This document shows positions 13,701-26,030 of a DNA stretch of 64,000 nucleotides, piece by piece (the stretch's first letter is position 1; each line of letters starts with the position of its first letter). The translations under genes were made by a program, and so were the position numbers. A model generated the notes under the pieces. It did not search any database. It was not told the origin of the DNA and saw nothing but the letters and a program-made list of their open reading frames with translations. Source of the stretch: Hofstenia miamia (taxonomy: Eukaryota > Xenacoelomorpha > Acoela); assembly GCA_004352715.1 (NCBI GenBank), contig SCFE01000100.1:1098543-1162542 (forward strand). Reading direction: 5' to 3'.

Positions 13701-14905
13701 CAATATAAAATTTGCTTTGACAAGGATAATGATTTTTTTCCATTTGTTATAGGTTCCCTAGTACTTTTAGAATAATCACATTATTTTATGGCAAAAAAGT
13801 TATTTTTTTCAAGTTTGAAAATTTGTTGCTCATAATTTTTTTCATTTTATTCCTAAGCTCGCGATAATGGTAAGAGTCTTAGGCAGCTATTTTGATCTTC
13901 ATTGGTTTCAAAAATAGAAAACGTATTTTAAACATCAATTTTATTATATACTATAATTCCACATGTTGACTTTATATATTCAAGAAAATTTTACTTGTCT
14001 CATCAGGTAAATGACTTCATTTGTAGTCATAGGGAGGCAGCTCATGGCAATAGCTACTTCTCATCAAACGACAACGCGGGAACTAATATTAGGCTAAGAT
14101 TGAGTACTTCCGATTTATTTCTAGTCTATACATTTCTTATAGTTTTTCTAAAATACATAGACTTATGGTCTTAAATTGATTAAATAAATGTTTTTATTTG
14201 AAAGAAAACATTCGATTTTATATAGATTTTGCCGTTTTTAAAAACTGAAAAAATTTCATTTAATAGGTGGGAACACCCTTTAGAAGAATAAATTTTAAAA
14301 ATTTCAAAGACTAAGAATATATTTTAATTTGAACATAGAAATATATATCTTAGAAATATACTGTCACCACATGAACTTGTAGAAACCAATAATGGGATGC
14401 AGTGTATTTGCCAATGTGTGTTAATTACATAATGTCAATGACATTGACGTATACGACTCACAACTCCAATAGACTGACCACAACAATTACCTATTCAATA
14501 TGATTCAGTAATAGAAAAATTCAAAAATGGAGCAAATAATTATGTTGAGATTTCATTATTAATTATTAACAATTATTTATTCACTTGGAAAGGCTTAGCA
14601 AAATCTATTTATTTTACAATGTTGACTTGTTACGAAAAACATTTGATTTAAGCATTACTTTCAAACTATTGCCTGACCTTGAAAATTAATCCCAACCGTA
14701 AAATGAATACAGACAACCTTACGCAATTTACTCATCTTCTGGTGTTTTCATTGTCAGCCCTGTACATTAAGGTGCTTAGTAATATTTATAAAAAAGCTGC
14801 TATTTGTGTTTATGAATAAATCAAATTTCTCTATCAAATATTCATACAAAGCTTTGTTTTATAATTCACTAGACAATTTCATTCAGCAATGCACGGACTT
14901 CTAGT
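10740..14905. other. No recognisable gene
   Basis: About 4.2 kb of AT-rich DNA with only short frames (longest about 88 codons, minus strand 11,534-11,800), none with a motif I recognise. A short imperfect hairpin of CCTCC/GGAGG type lies at 12,826-12,850. I see no repeat boundaries. Confidence 0.5.
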
Positions 14906-15471
14906 CAGGGGCGGATCCATCAAAAAAAATTTAGGAGGCAATTTTTCAATTTTTTTCAGTCTTAAAAATGGAATTATTGCTTAAACCAATACACTTGCTG
15001 CATGCGCATTATACTTATGTTGATGAAGTAAAGCCTAGCCAGTAAGTCTTTCCTCGACCATATTGTTCTCAGCCAAGTTTTCAATGAGTGCATAGAGGAA
15101 AAGCTTATTTCTGCTGAAGCAACACTGACTAGCACTGTCAGAGTATTTTATGGAAAAGTGTACATTAGTAAAAAATTGCCTATCACATTTCTCCAGCATT
15201 TCTTTCTTACTTGTCAGCAGGGCAGTATGACTTGCAGATCTTTTTCATTTTTCTTTCAACAACTGAATGTTGGCTTGCAGAGCAACAATCATGACTAAAC
15301 ATACCACCATAAGTATTGAAAATTAATTTATCTCAGATCTTGTTTAAATAACTCCAATTATATTAATCATATAGCACAATATTTCATTTAACGTATTCAC
15401 AGGTTTAGGGGGGAAATCATTCAAATTGGCCCACTGAATTCGTAACTGCTCCTAGTAAGGATTTGTCCCTG
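14906..15471 (-). mobile_element. hAT element remnant with C-terminal dimerisation region
   Basis: The left end CAGGGGCGGATCCA and the right end ggatttgtccctg form degenerate CAG...CTG inverted repeats of the kind found in hAT elements. On the minus strand (about 15,190 to 14,995) a broken frame reads FTNVHFSIKYSDSAS, then NLAENNMVEERLTG.ALL-QHK. This matches the hAT dimerisation domain tail (family 'YLRSTMGQERLSGLALLNIHR'). Most of the transposase is missing and stops interrupt it. The 8-bp flanks (cttctagt, ggtgttgc) do not match, so the exact ends or the target duplication have decayed. Confidence 0.55.
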
Positions 15472-18400
15472 GGTGTTGCAATTTTGGAAAGAGTGACCAT
15501 CTATCTCCTATTCATCTCGTTCAATAATCAAAAGACAAAATTTTAAATGGTGTGAATGCTTGTGGACGAAAAATGCCATCATTCCCTAAAGCAACTTCCC
15601 CCTACTAACACTGGCTTTTCAAAGAAACAAGACGGATTAATTCTAATGAAAACACAACTACAGTATTATCAATTCTCAACGGCAGAAGAAATTATCGATG
15701 TTTCGTTGGAGTGGTTTCATGGTTTAAAATAAAAAGACTTCGTAATGCAAATAAGAATGTTGGGTAATCATTACCGAAACGCCATAGGTAAGCAAAGCGA
15801 CCTCGTTATATAATTAGATATTTGTTTCTTGAAATATATCATTTTATCTGGAATTAATGTCGCAATTTTCAAAACTTTCTGATCGTCCCAAATGCATGTA
15901 CCTTGAAAATAGTGTGAAAAACGAAAAGAATTCGTTTGACAGATTTGGAAAATGCATTAGCCAATATTTTTGAGCTAATAATAGTTATAATCTTTAACTT
16001 CTATTGTTTTTGTAGTTAGAAAACAACTTTTATCACTATATTTGAATGCTTGTACTTGACACATGGCTGCATTTCAACAAAAATAGTATAAACATAAATA
16101 TTTTGTTAGTAAATTGGAGAAATCTTAGTAAATTCAATCTCTAGGTTTGTTTCCCAAAAATACGATTGAGAAAACTAGCAAAAATGTGTCTATAATTTTG
16201 CATTTTAGAATTTCAAAATCCTTTAAAATAAAAGGTTTACTTTAATGTAACAAGACATCGGCAGTAGCTTAACAATAGCAAAAAAACTTAATAGAGCTTA
16301 TTCCATTATTTATTCAGGAAATAGCATGTGGAGTACATTAGTACTTTCTAAATAAAAACGTGAATTAGTATTTGACAAAAGTTGAATGCATAAAATGTCT
16401 AGAAAACGGAGTCAGTAAATTTATAGGCAAACGCTATTTATGAAATATAAAACTTGTGGTTTCCAAACATTTTTAAGTATTGTACTAAATTAATTTAATA
16501 TGTCCTTGACATAACTGTAAGTAATATTATTGTGGTGATATTATTGAGTCACTGCGAGGGTTATTTTGCGAAAGTTATAAAAAGAAACTCTTTAAAATTT
16601 CGAAAATATAGTTTTCAGTTAAGAAAATGACATATATTTAAAGCTGAAATAAAATTAACTTTATATCGACAAAGCTATAAATTTATAAAAGAGGTAAGAT
16701 GGAAAATCAGAATCTCTAATCCAAAATATGTATAGAGGCAACATTTATGCTGCTTACTATAAGGTATTATCAAATCATTAGCAACATGAGCATTAAATTA
16801 GAAATTTATTGTACACTGTTTTCTAGAAATCTGCTAAATCCACTGTGTAGGAAACAGCTTTTTTGAACAGCATTTTCTAAAAGAAATGTCATGACTATAT
16901 TGATATTTATAAGCAGTTAGAACAAATTGATAAAAGCAATATTATCTCTTCGCCTTCTAGCAATAGTATGTATTAACTTGTCAAGGATAATTCCGGGTTG
17001 TTTTGAATTAGAATTTTGTGAACCATGTTGGATAAATATTCAGATTCACGTGTTTTCCTATTGTTTATTTATGCTAAACAAGGTTGAAAGATAAATGGGA
17101 GTGTAATGTATTAAGAAGTAAAGTTCACTACACACACTTTATGAAACAGAAAATGACTTTATTTGTTCAATTTACTGCACTCATTTGCTTTCCATTTCAA
17201 TGAGATTAATTTCTTCTCTAAATTTAGTTCATTAGTTTAAATTCAAGCGTTGCAATATTGTCCTTGCTGTTTCGAAAATCATGTTAATATATTTTGCTTT
17301 AATAATAAACATTTAACACAATAAAAAAATACACGACAGTAGTATTAGGCTTATATTCTTTTCAAAGGTTATTAAAATTAAAATTAGAAACTAGACATTC
17401 GCAGTGTTTCATTAATTTGAACTTGAATTACCTAAATTTTATAACTTTGAAGACTGTTGATTTATTGGCGCATAAACTACTTTGAAGCTCAGCATGGTTG
17501 ATATCTCAGGTGTACTATTTATATGTTTGCATTTGTTCACGTTAGATTTCTACAAATCACAGTGGTGTTGGTTTCTCTTCTTATATAAGATAGACATTCT
17601 CGCTCTCTGTAATTTTCTAATGTAAATTAAGTTTATGTGAGAATCTACTCTAACAAATATATTTTGTCTTCATCTCGGTCATTCTCAAAAGAAATCCAAG
17701 ACGTTTGCAATTTTTTAGAATTTAGGGTAGGTTAGCAGCACACTACTTCAATTTGACAGCAGAAAGTGGCAAAGAAGTAGTCTTAATCAGGCATAAGCAA
17801 GTAAAGTTAGACCAATCAAACACTATTCATTCCTACCAGATACGTTTTCAAAAGCCAGATGAGTCAATAGGACTAAATAATTCGGCATATAATAACCTAA
17901 CAAAATATTGTACATAATGACTTAAACCAGATACGTTTTCAAAAGCCAGATGAGTCAATAGGACTAAATAATTCGGCATATAATAACCTAACAAAATATT
18001 GTACATAATGACTTAATTCAGAAGCCAGTTTGTGTCTTGGTAACATATTCCAGTGTCATTTGTGAAATGTAGAAAATGTTCAGTCATAAAAACAGGTCTA
18101 TGTATCTTCATAGATATAATTGGATTGGTTGCCTTAGTTTTATCACTATATACATTTATATTTTCTAGAAATTTTGCTTTGATATCAATCTGCTTTAACC
18201 GTTGCAAATATAATGAAGACTTCTGAATTATTCACACATCTTGGTGTAATTATTAAGTATGCAGCTTCTAGTCTAAAACACATAACTTTAATATTAGGTT
18301 GGCGTGCAAATTTGTTTCATCTTTTCTAAGCAAAATGCTAAATGTTCAAGCCTAAGCTTTGAATAATCTAAACACATGCCTAATTGCTGATTACTTGAAT

Positions 18401-18810
18401 CTGTAACCAAATCTAATATAGATACAGATAGGTTTATTGCAGTTTTTATCACTATAAGAGGCAAGTGGCTTGGATAAAACAATTAGTCTTAGTTCATAGG
18501 CAATTTCTAAAACTTATTTAGTATTTTGTTTTATTGGCACCATAAATTAAACACTTTAGTGACTACAAAGGTGATGTTCTTTATGTTGCGTAAATTAAAT
18601 AACTTCTTTTCTCTAATTTAATATCCACTATAAGCTGAAAACCGTGTATAGGTGTCTTGATAGCTTTTTGCTAATGATAATATATAAACAAATACTTCAT
18701 AAAATATATAACATTCCATAAAGAATCTGATATTTGCAATCAGCATTGTTTTTCAAATATTTCATTTTATGATGTAGATTGAATGGAGGTGTTCCTGTTA
18801 TAATTCACGG
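15472..18810. other. No recognisable gene
   Basis: AT-rich DNA without frames that resemble known proteins on either strand, except for a short tandem duplication described separately at 17,835-18,016. Two minus-strand frames of about 60 codons (18,013-18,207 and 18,294-18,482) have no recognisable features. Confidence 0.5.
17835..18016. repeat. Tandem duplication, 2 x 91 bp
   Basis: The 91-bp unit starting accagatacgttttc at 17,835-17,925 is repeated directly at 17,926-18,016. I see no difference between the copies. It is either a recent duplication or an assembly artefact. Confidence 0.9.
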
Positions 18811-21258
18811 TTAAACAAAGTTTGGGTAATTCTGTTACCCCAAGAACAACTAGCGTAGGATTTTGAACGCAAATCGATTAGGAAGCATCTGATTTATCGT
18901 GATTTTTCCAAATTTTTAAAGTACTTCTTGTCTGCAAATTTTGGAAGCTAGCTTAATTTTACTTATTACGATTTTTCAAAACATCATTAGGCTAAGTTTG
19001 GGGTAATTTTGTTACCCCAATCAAATCCACTTTAAACTTTTGTTTTAGGATAGTTGCTTGTAATTAAAATTAGTGCTATACCTGAAAAACCCTAATGCTA
19101 TGCATTCATGTACATTTAAATAAATATTTATTTATTTTGAAGCCAAAAATACATGTATAGTGTCTCTATTATTATTCGTTTTTTAATTTTTAAATGCTAA
19201 GTTTTTATAAATTTTTAGTTGTTATGCCAAGAAGGCAGGCTGCGGAAAGAGCTATTGCAAATTTAATTCTGCAGAAATTTCAATTTGAAACAGATAAGGA
19301 AGATCTAGAAGATCTAGATAACATTGAGGATTCCAATGAAGAATTTACATATAGATATTTCTGAATTTGCAGAAAACAATGATGGAACAGTGAGCGACCT
19401 AGAAGTAAACAAATTAGTGAGTCGTGAAAGTTCTGCAAGTGATGAGGAAGACGACGCAGTGCAATCTGCTCCATCTGGCAGAATTTGGACTTCAATTCCT
19501 GATAAGAAAAATAATTCAGTTGGCAGAGAACCATCTCATAACAACATTTGCATTAAACCTGGTACACGAAATCATATAAGAATTATGAAACCATCTGATT
19601 CTCTTATGATATTTATGGATGAAATCATAAAAGATTGCATTCGTTGCACAAACCTACAAGCTCGTCGACATTAAGCCGAACTAGATCATTCTGAGACTCA
19701 TAAAATTCCTTGAAAACAAATGGACAGGCCTGAGATTGAAGCCTTTATTGGGTTGCGTTTAGTGGCTGGGGTACATAAGGCACAATACCGCAGCTTAGAA
19801 AGCTCATGTTAAGAAAGGGAAGGTCGACCAGTCTTTCGAGTTAATATTACTATGGAAAGATTCACACTAATAAAGCGATTTTTTAGATGCGATGATAGAC
19901 GTCAACGGAATGCTAATGATAAATTGAGTCCAGTTCGCGATGTATGGGAAACCTTTCTGTCCAACATAGGACAAGCTTATGTTCCTCATCCAAATCTAAC
20001 AATTGATGAACAACTGTTGGAATACCACGGTCGTGTTAATTTTCGACAATATATCAGTACCAAACGGGGAAAATATGGTATTAAGTTTGTTTGGGTATGT
20101 GATGCACAAACTAGCTGTGCTATTTCTGGAGTTGCTTACGTTGGAGAACAAACATTATCTGACAATGAACGAAATGGATTATCTGTAAGTGATACAATTA
20201 CTATGAAGGCTATGAAGAATTTCTAGATAAGGGTCATAATGTAACAATGAACAATTGCTTTACTAGCTGCACATTAGCTGAAAAACTAATTCATCGCAAC
20301 ACAATACTTGTTGGCACATTGCGTAGTAACAGGAGAAATGTTCCTGCAATAGCTAAAGATCTGACCAACAGACAAAAGAAATCTGCTAAACTTTATTAAT
20401 CTGATGATCAAGCTCTGTTGTCATATTGAGATAAATCAAATAAACCAGTTTTAGTATTATCAACAATGCACCGAAATCTCTCTTTTGATTCTGATGGTCT
20501 ACCTAATATTATAAAATTTTACAATGAAACAAAATCAGGTGTGGATAATCTTGATCACATGGTCAGATTTTATTCCTGCAAGCTTAAATGTAGACGATGG
20601 TCGTATGGATTTTTTTCAATCTTATAGATGTTGCCTTAGTTAATGGTTTCATTTTACACAAGGAGACCAATTCAATGCCTAGTCTTAGCAGATTTAAGTT
20701 TCTCACTGATGTAGCATATGACATGGTAGATAAACACATTCGCAATAATAGACAAAAACAATATCGTTTGCCTTCGTCTTCTGTAACAGCTCTTAGATTA
20801 TTGGGATACAAAGAAAGCACCATCAATACATCAACTACTTCGCAAAGTGTTAAAAGAGGCCGTTGCTGTTTATGCGAAAGAAATTCTGACGTGAAAACAA
20901 CAATCAGGTGTTCAATGTGTACAAAATTTGTTTGTCAGCTTCACAGTAGTAAAAATGTTCAATGTGAATCTTGCGTGGGGCTTCCTTGCTCTAAACATTA
21001 AATTGTACATGCATTTGCTTTTTGTATTAAATTTGATTGGGAATGTTTGTTTTGGTTGAATATAATTAGATCAAATTTTTTATAGTAAAATTTCCAGCAA
21101 ATTCATGATATATTTTAATGCAAAATATCAAAATGTAATTTCTGCGTAACATATAATTAGTAAATTTAATAATTTTCAAAAATTTAAATCTCTCTATGCT
21201 GTCTTGAACTATTTTATAATGGGGTAAATTTGTTATCCCAAGCGTCGTTAGGCCTTAA
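18811..21258 (+). mobile_element. piggyBac element, about 2.45 kb
   Basis: The element is bounded by TTAA at 18,811-18,814 and TTAA at 21,255-21,258, the piggyBac target. Just inside each end lies an interrupted palindrome of the type TGGGGTAA...TTACCCCA: 18,821-18,844 on the left and 21,221-21,240 on the right. A third copy is at 18,998-19,020, as expected for a subterminal repeat near the left end. The terminal sequences proper match only loosely, so the exact ends are inferred. The transposase pseudogene occupies the middle in the plus orientation. Length agrees with the usual 2.3-2.5 kb for autonomous piggyBac elements. Confidence 0.6.
19224..21001 (+). pseudogene. piggyBac transposase pseudogene with C-terminal cysteine-rich finger
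   Basis: The first ATG (19,224) begins MPRRQAAERA. An acidic N-terminal region (19,324-19,674 after a frameshift; DEEDDAV) and the catalytic core follow. The ITMERFTLIKRFFRCDD block is at 19,846 and the NLTIDEQLLEYHGR block, with the first catalytic Asp, is near 19,995. RGKYGIKFVWVCDA lies near 20,070, and SVSDTITMKAMKNF runs up to a stop at 20,226. After that stop the frame changes to VTMNNCFTSC near 20,240; the family has TMDN here, so the second catalytic Asp appears as Asn. GVDNLDHMVRFYSCK, with the third Asp, is near 20,540. The last segment (20,597-21,001) ends in a cross-brace finger with spaced cysteines: CCLCERN, then CSMCTKFVCQLH, then C-x2-C-x4-C. At least four frameshifts or stops (for example TAA at 19,672 and TAG at 20,224) make it inactive. 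Confidence 0.85.
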
Positions 21259-23224
21259 TTTATTTTAACATTGTTTCACCGTTAATGGAGCCAAACTACA
21301 GGTAGATCTTTTCCACAATCTAGAAACTCTCGAAAGAGTTTCTAAGAAATATATTTGCCTTTGCAGACACTTGAAAGAACATTAAAATGGCGAGTACTTT
21401 CCTCAGAACAATTTTCAGTTAAAATGTTTATTCTCTTAAGCATCATTTTGCAGTAAAACTAGCAAATAAATTACCACAAAAATATATTTTGTTTTGTAGG
21501 ATGAAAATAATTAACCAAGTCAACAAGAAGTTTAATTTTTTCTTCCATGTAAAACACAGTTATAATCTTGAAATGAACTTGTATTTGCGTAAATAAGAAT
21601 TTTTAGAACTTATTAATCCATTAACCTTAAACCTCCATTGCATCCATAGGGATGCAATTGGCTTGCTCCACATTGTCAAGGCATTTCTAGAGCCTATTAT
21701 GCAACTTGGGACTTTTGGTATTTGGAAACACCTGTAGATAATTTATCTAGTGAATTATTTTTTCAATATATCATCTAAATCTGAAGGAACTACCCTAATT
21801 AATTAATCTATTTTCTGGTTAAGTTATTACTAGGTGATACATTTATTATTATTTTGATAGTACAATAAAATATTTTTAAATTTTACAAGATTAGCAGCAC
21901 TATTGACATCCGTTGCTATGGCAATAAGAGCCATTTTGAATTTTTCAATGTTTCATCTATTTTTTAAATTTACCTGAAGCCTCATAATAATTTATTCCAA
22001 TTTGAATTCAGTTGTATTCCTTATGAAGTGGCAAAATTTTTCTATCATTAAAATGCCAAGAGTCACAAAAATGCAAAAATCTCAAAATTGACCCTTTCTC
22101 CAATTTCACCATAGATTAACCTTATCATGCATTCGGTACATTCCTAAGCATAAGATACTCTAACGATAATAATTGTTTCAAGAAATTTATGCCATGGGTA
22201 AAATTTAGGATAGAATTTGAAAGACTTGAAGGAAATCAACAACATTGAAGCAATGTCCTCAAGGCAATTATAGCATAAAATTTAAATTTTTTGTTGGTAG
22301 TATTTCCATGGACATTTACGGGTGAGCTTAAAACATCATTAGTGTGTAACAAGAATCTTTGCCAGTATGCTATACGAAATAAATGGCATTTCCAAATTTT
22401 GGTTTTGTGCAAAACCTCAACTAATTTTATTTATTATTTATAGTAAGAGAGATTTAGCTTGCTTTATTTTTCCTTAGCCACTTTAAATAGTAAACCACGT
22501 ATCAAGATCATTTTTTGCAATTTGAGTCTTTTATCAAAAAGCTTACCGTGCTTGAGTTTAAGTTTTGATATGAAAACAATTTTAATTATACAACACTTTT
22601 GTTAAGAAATGAAATGTGCAAATCGGTTTTATCTAAGGTGTAAATATAGTAAGTATTAAAAAATTTTAAATTTGCGCATGCTAGTCCCCTTCCCTCAACA
22701 AAAATCGCAATGAAATTTTGCACCAATTTTTATGTTAAATTTTGAGAAAAATCAGATGATCATACAATAAATTATTTGGAATTTCTCGTGTTCATGCTAC
22801 TAGAAAATGACCACATTTCATTACAAATATTATAAAATTTTTTTAATAATAATTTGCCTTTGATGAATGTGTTCAACATTACCTTTTAAGGAAGAAGTTT
22901 GTAGTATTTTACATTTGTTTAAGATAGATTGATTAATTCTGAGCTAATTGAGATACATTATTTAAATTATTCAGTTCTTCCAATAACCAACTTAGTCTCA
23001 TGTTCTTTTGAAATATGAGACAATGCTTCCAAGACAAAATTTAAATTTTCAAATTAGGTTGGAAATAATGAAACTAACATAGCTGCGAATCAAACTTAAT
23101 AAAAAATACTTACTGGATATAGAGGTAGACACAACAGACTGCCTCAACCGACATAGAAGTAAACCTGCACTATTAATATTTCTTTGTCATTTTAATTGAT
23201 ATTTAAAAGTTTCAATATTTTTAA
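21259..23224. other. No recognisable gene
   Basis: AT-rich DNA. A small hairpin TTGCATCC-atag-GGATGCAA occurs near 21,637-21,657. No frames resemble known proteins. Confidence 0.5.
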
Positions 23225-23741
23225 ATTCTATTCCATTGTAATATATTAGACTAGAAAGCCTACGCGGGCAAATTTTACAACTTTCAATATTTGATCTCAT
23301 CTTACTTGCTAACTATGAATCATGCAGTAAGGAAAATTTACGACATTAATTAATTTTGCATGCTATATGTAATATCGCTGTGGTTCACGCATTCCCGGCT
23401 TGCCATTTAAAACTGTAAAACTATACAACTGTTTTCTATTACAACAACTAGTTGATATTATACACAAAGTGATTATCTACATTATTCTATTCCATTGTAA
23501 TATATTAGACTAGAAAGCCTACGCGGGCAAATTTTACAACTTTCAATATTTGATCTCATCTTACTTGCTAACTATGAATCATGCAGTAAGGAAAATTTAC
23601 GACATTAATTAATTTTGCATGCTATATGTAATATCGCTGTGGTTCACGCATTCCCGGCTTGCCATTTAAAACTGTAAAACTATACAACTGTTTTCTATTA
23701 CAACAACTAGTTGATATTATACACAAAGTGATTATCTACAT
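23225..23741. repeat. Perfect tandem duplication, 2 x about 259 bp
   Basis: A unit beginning attctattccattgtaa at 23,225 is repeated at 23,484 with no difference that I can see through 23,741. The unit has no coding potential. Identity over this length implies a very recent duplication or a merged haplotype in the assembly. Confidence 0.9.
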
Positions 23742-23791
23742 ATATTTACAAATGCATGCTTAAAACTGAAAAACCCTAGACTGGCCGATGC

Positions 23792-23940
23792 CAGTGGCGT
23801 ACCCAGGGGGGGACATGGTGGAATGTCCCCCCGTCAGGTTTCCAAATTTAATTTTGACTGGATAAATCAAAAAATTTTTCGTAAAAAATTAGGGAATACC
23901 AATGATGTCCCCCCGTCAGAAAATCCTGGGTACGCCCCTG
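23792..23940. mobile_element. hAT-type MITE, 149 bp, with perfect 8-bp target duplication
   Basis: The ends CAGTGGCGTACCCAGG (left) and CCTGGGTACGCCCCTG (right) are inverted repeats with one mismatch in 16. The internal subterminal sequences GTCCCCCCGTCAG also recur in inverted or direct form. The 8 bases gccgatgc occur immediately on both sides (23,784-23,791 and 23,941-23,948). CAG...CTG ends and an 8-bp duplication are diagnostic of hAT. Too short to encode anything. Confidence 0.85.
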
Positions 23941-23948
23941 GCCGATGC

Positions 23949-24429
23949 TAACAACCAGCACCAATGTTACAATACGGATTAATCAGTAAATTAGTTTTAA
24001 CAAAGTATTGATAGCATTATTTTCGCTTACAGCACTTAAATGCCTGATGTGGTCAGATTTGACCACTAATACTACTAGCCGCTCTGTTCAGCATTTATGT
24101 TCTATACAGAGATAGACATAGGGCAAAACATTGGCTCAAACCGGTCTGATCTCGAAATCGAAGGTGCCGGTCAAATCTGGCCTATTCATGAAGATGCACC
24201 AGAAGTTGCCGTTGATATATTTGCAGACATTGATATTGTATATGGATAAGTGGAAATGGATGGAAGCTATCTCTGATGACGTCTTTCAAAGTATTTGTCA
24301 CAACACAAACAATTGTTGTAGGAGTTTGGGAAAGGTGGAAGTCAATTTACACTAGCTTAGTTGGAAGAATTCACAACCTGAAGATATTTTTAAAAATTGA
24401 TTGTATCATTTTATTGACGTAATAGATAT
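23949..24429. other. Unassigned sequence with one 74-codon frame
   Basis: A plus-strand frame at 24,131-24,355 (MAQTGLISKSKVPVKSG...) has no domain I recognise. An overlapping frame is equally open, so there is no coding signal. A short palindrome TGGTCAGATTTGACCA lies near 24,049-24,064. Confidence 0.4.
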
Positions 24430-25157
24430 CAGGTGCGTACCTAGCAATTTATAAGGGGGGTCGGATTTTTCTGAAAGGGGCATTTCTATTCTTTTTTTTT
24501 ACAAAAAATGAAAAAGTTATTTTTCTAGTGATGTGTATATTAACAATCATGGTTCAGTAATGTAATTCATATAATATAAAATATGAAAATTTTATAACAC
24601 CACGCACGTGGAATAACAAATATGGTTTACCATATTTGTTTACATATAAAATACACTAAATTTAATAAGAATATAATTATAAAATGTAATCAGAATTAAT
24701 TTAAAAATTCACAGAGTAACAAGTTTCTAAGTAATGAATTTTATGTACAACATGTATTACAAATAGAAAAGTTAGTCAATTATAGACAGTCCACTCAGTC
24801 AATTTAGGCACAGAAATAAATTCAAAGAGAGTGTATTGCGACAAACATTTGTACATTATATTTTGAATATACTTGCAAAACAGTTCATTAAATGTTACTA
24901 TTATAAAAGGTTTTTCATTTGAAACTTTCGTGGATGCAGAGTAAAAAAAAAGTTTTGACAACATTATCATAATTTATGGAATGTCCCCTGTGGATGTTCA
25001 TCAAAGCAAGTGATGTCAGGCGCTTTGTGGTCATCGATGAACATAGCCAAATTTTCAATCTGCGCATTTATTAGGGGTGCAACTTTAATTTCAAAAAGGG
25101 CAGGTCATCTAAAAAGGGGGGTCGTTCGCACCCAACGACCCCCTAGGTACGCGTCTG
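24430..25157. mobile_element. Non-autonomous hAT-type element, about 730 bp
   Basis: The left end caggtgcgtacctag and the right end ctaggtacgcgtctg are inverted repeats that extend, with gaps, through G-rich blocks (aggggggtcg on the left, cgaccccc on the right). The termini resemble those of the 149-bp MITE at 23,792 (CAGxxGCGTACC), so both may be mobilised by one hAT transposase. The flanks share gatat but not a clean 8-bp duplication. The interior shows only short frames without motifs. Confidence 0.6.
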
Positions 25158-26030
25158 GATATGGATCGTGTTTGTTCATTGATTACATGAACTAAGATCA
25201 GCTCAAGAATATTCTCAAACATATATTCGTTTTGATAAAAAATAAAATGACGTCTTTGAGAATTTTTAATATTTTTGAAAGATTTCGAAAAAAATATAAA
25301 AAGGATGTCTTTTATACGTGCATTTACATCCCTTCCTTTTCTTAACGCCTGATTAAAAATTTTATACGTGCATTTACATCAAATTGTATTGATTTTATTT
25401 TGAATAGAGCATTGCATGTACATTTTACACACTTCATAATGAATGATCTTCGAATCAGAAATTACTTTCAGCACTTACATGTAATTACATGTAATTATTG
25501 TGTATCTTTAAAATAAATTACATAATATGCTGTTGATGACAAAACCTGAGATTTGAAATCCAACTCGACTAAAGTCAATTCGAATTATAAGAAATGGTTC
25601 TACTTGACCCAAAGCAATAATCTTACTTGCAGGCCCTTAACATATATGTGTATTGGAAAATAAAAGCCATTCCAACATGTAATGAATTTTAAGCTGTCAT
25701 TCAAGATTATATATTTGGCAATTCCTTATAATTGAATTGGGTATGTATTAATTTTTCCTTTCGACAAATAAATTTCAAATTTTGTTCTGGAACATCTCAT
25801 GTTTTCAGCCTAAAACGCTAAAGAATACAAAGTGTGCAAATGTGTTAACAACTAGAATGCAGATGTATTTGAAGAAATTGGAATTTTAAAATAATTCCCA
25901 AAAATATTTTATATTAACCTTTCCTTAATGAAGAAAATAAATTTTGCAACTGATTTCGTAAACTACCATTTTTATGATGGTCTTATGATAGACGAGTCTC
26001 TTTCAAATCAAATCAAAACAGTTAATTTTT
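25158..26030. other. No recognisable gene; short direct repeat
   Basis: The 20-base phrase ttttatacgtgcatttacat occurs twice about 50 bp apart near 25,310 and 25,360. Nothing else is recognisable. Confidence 0.5.

Noticed and set aside
24131-24355. Candidate small gene of 74 codons
   Set aside because: An overlapping frame is equally open and neither has recognisable domains.
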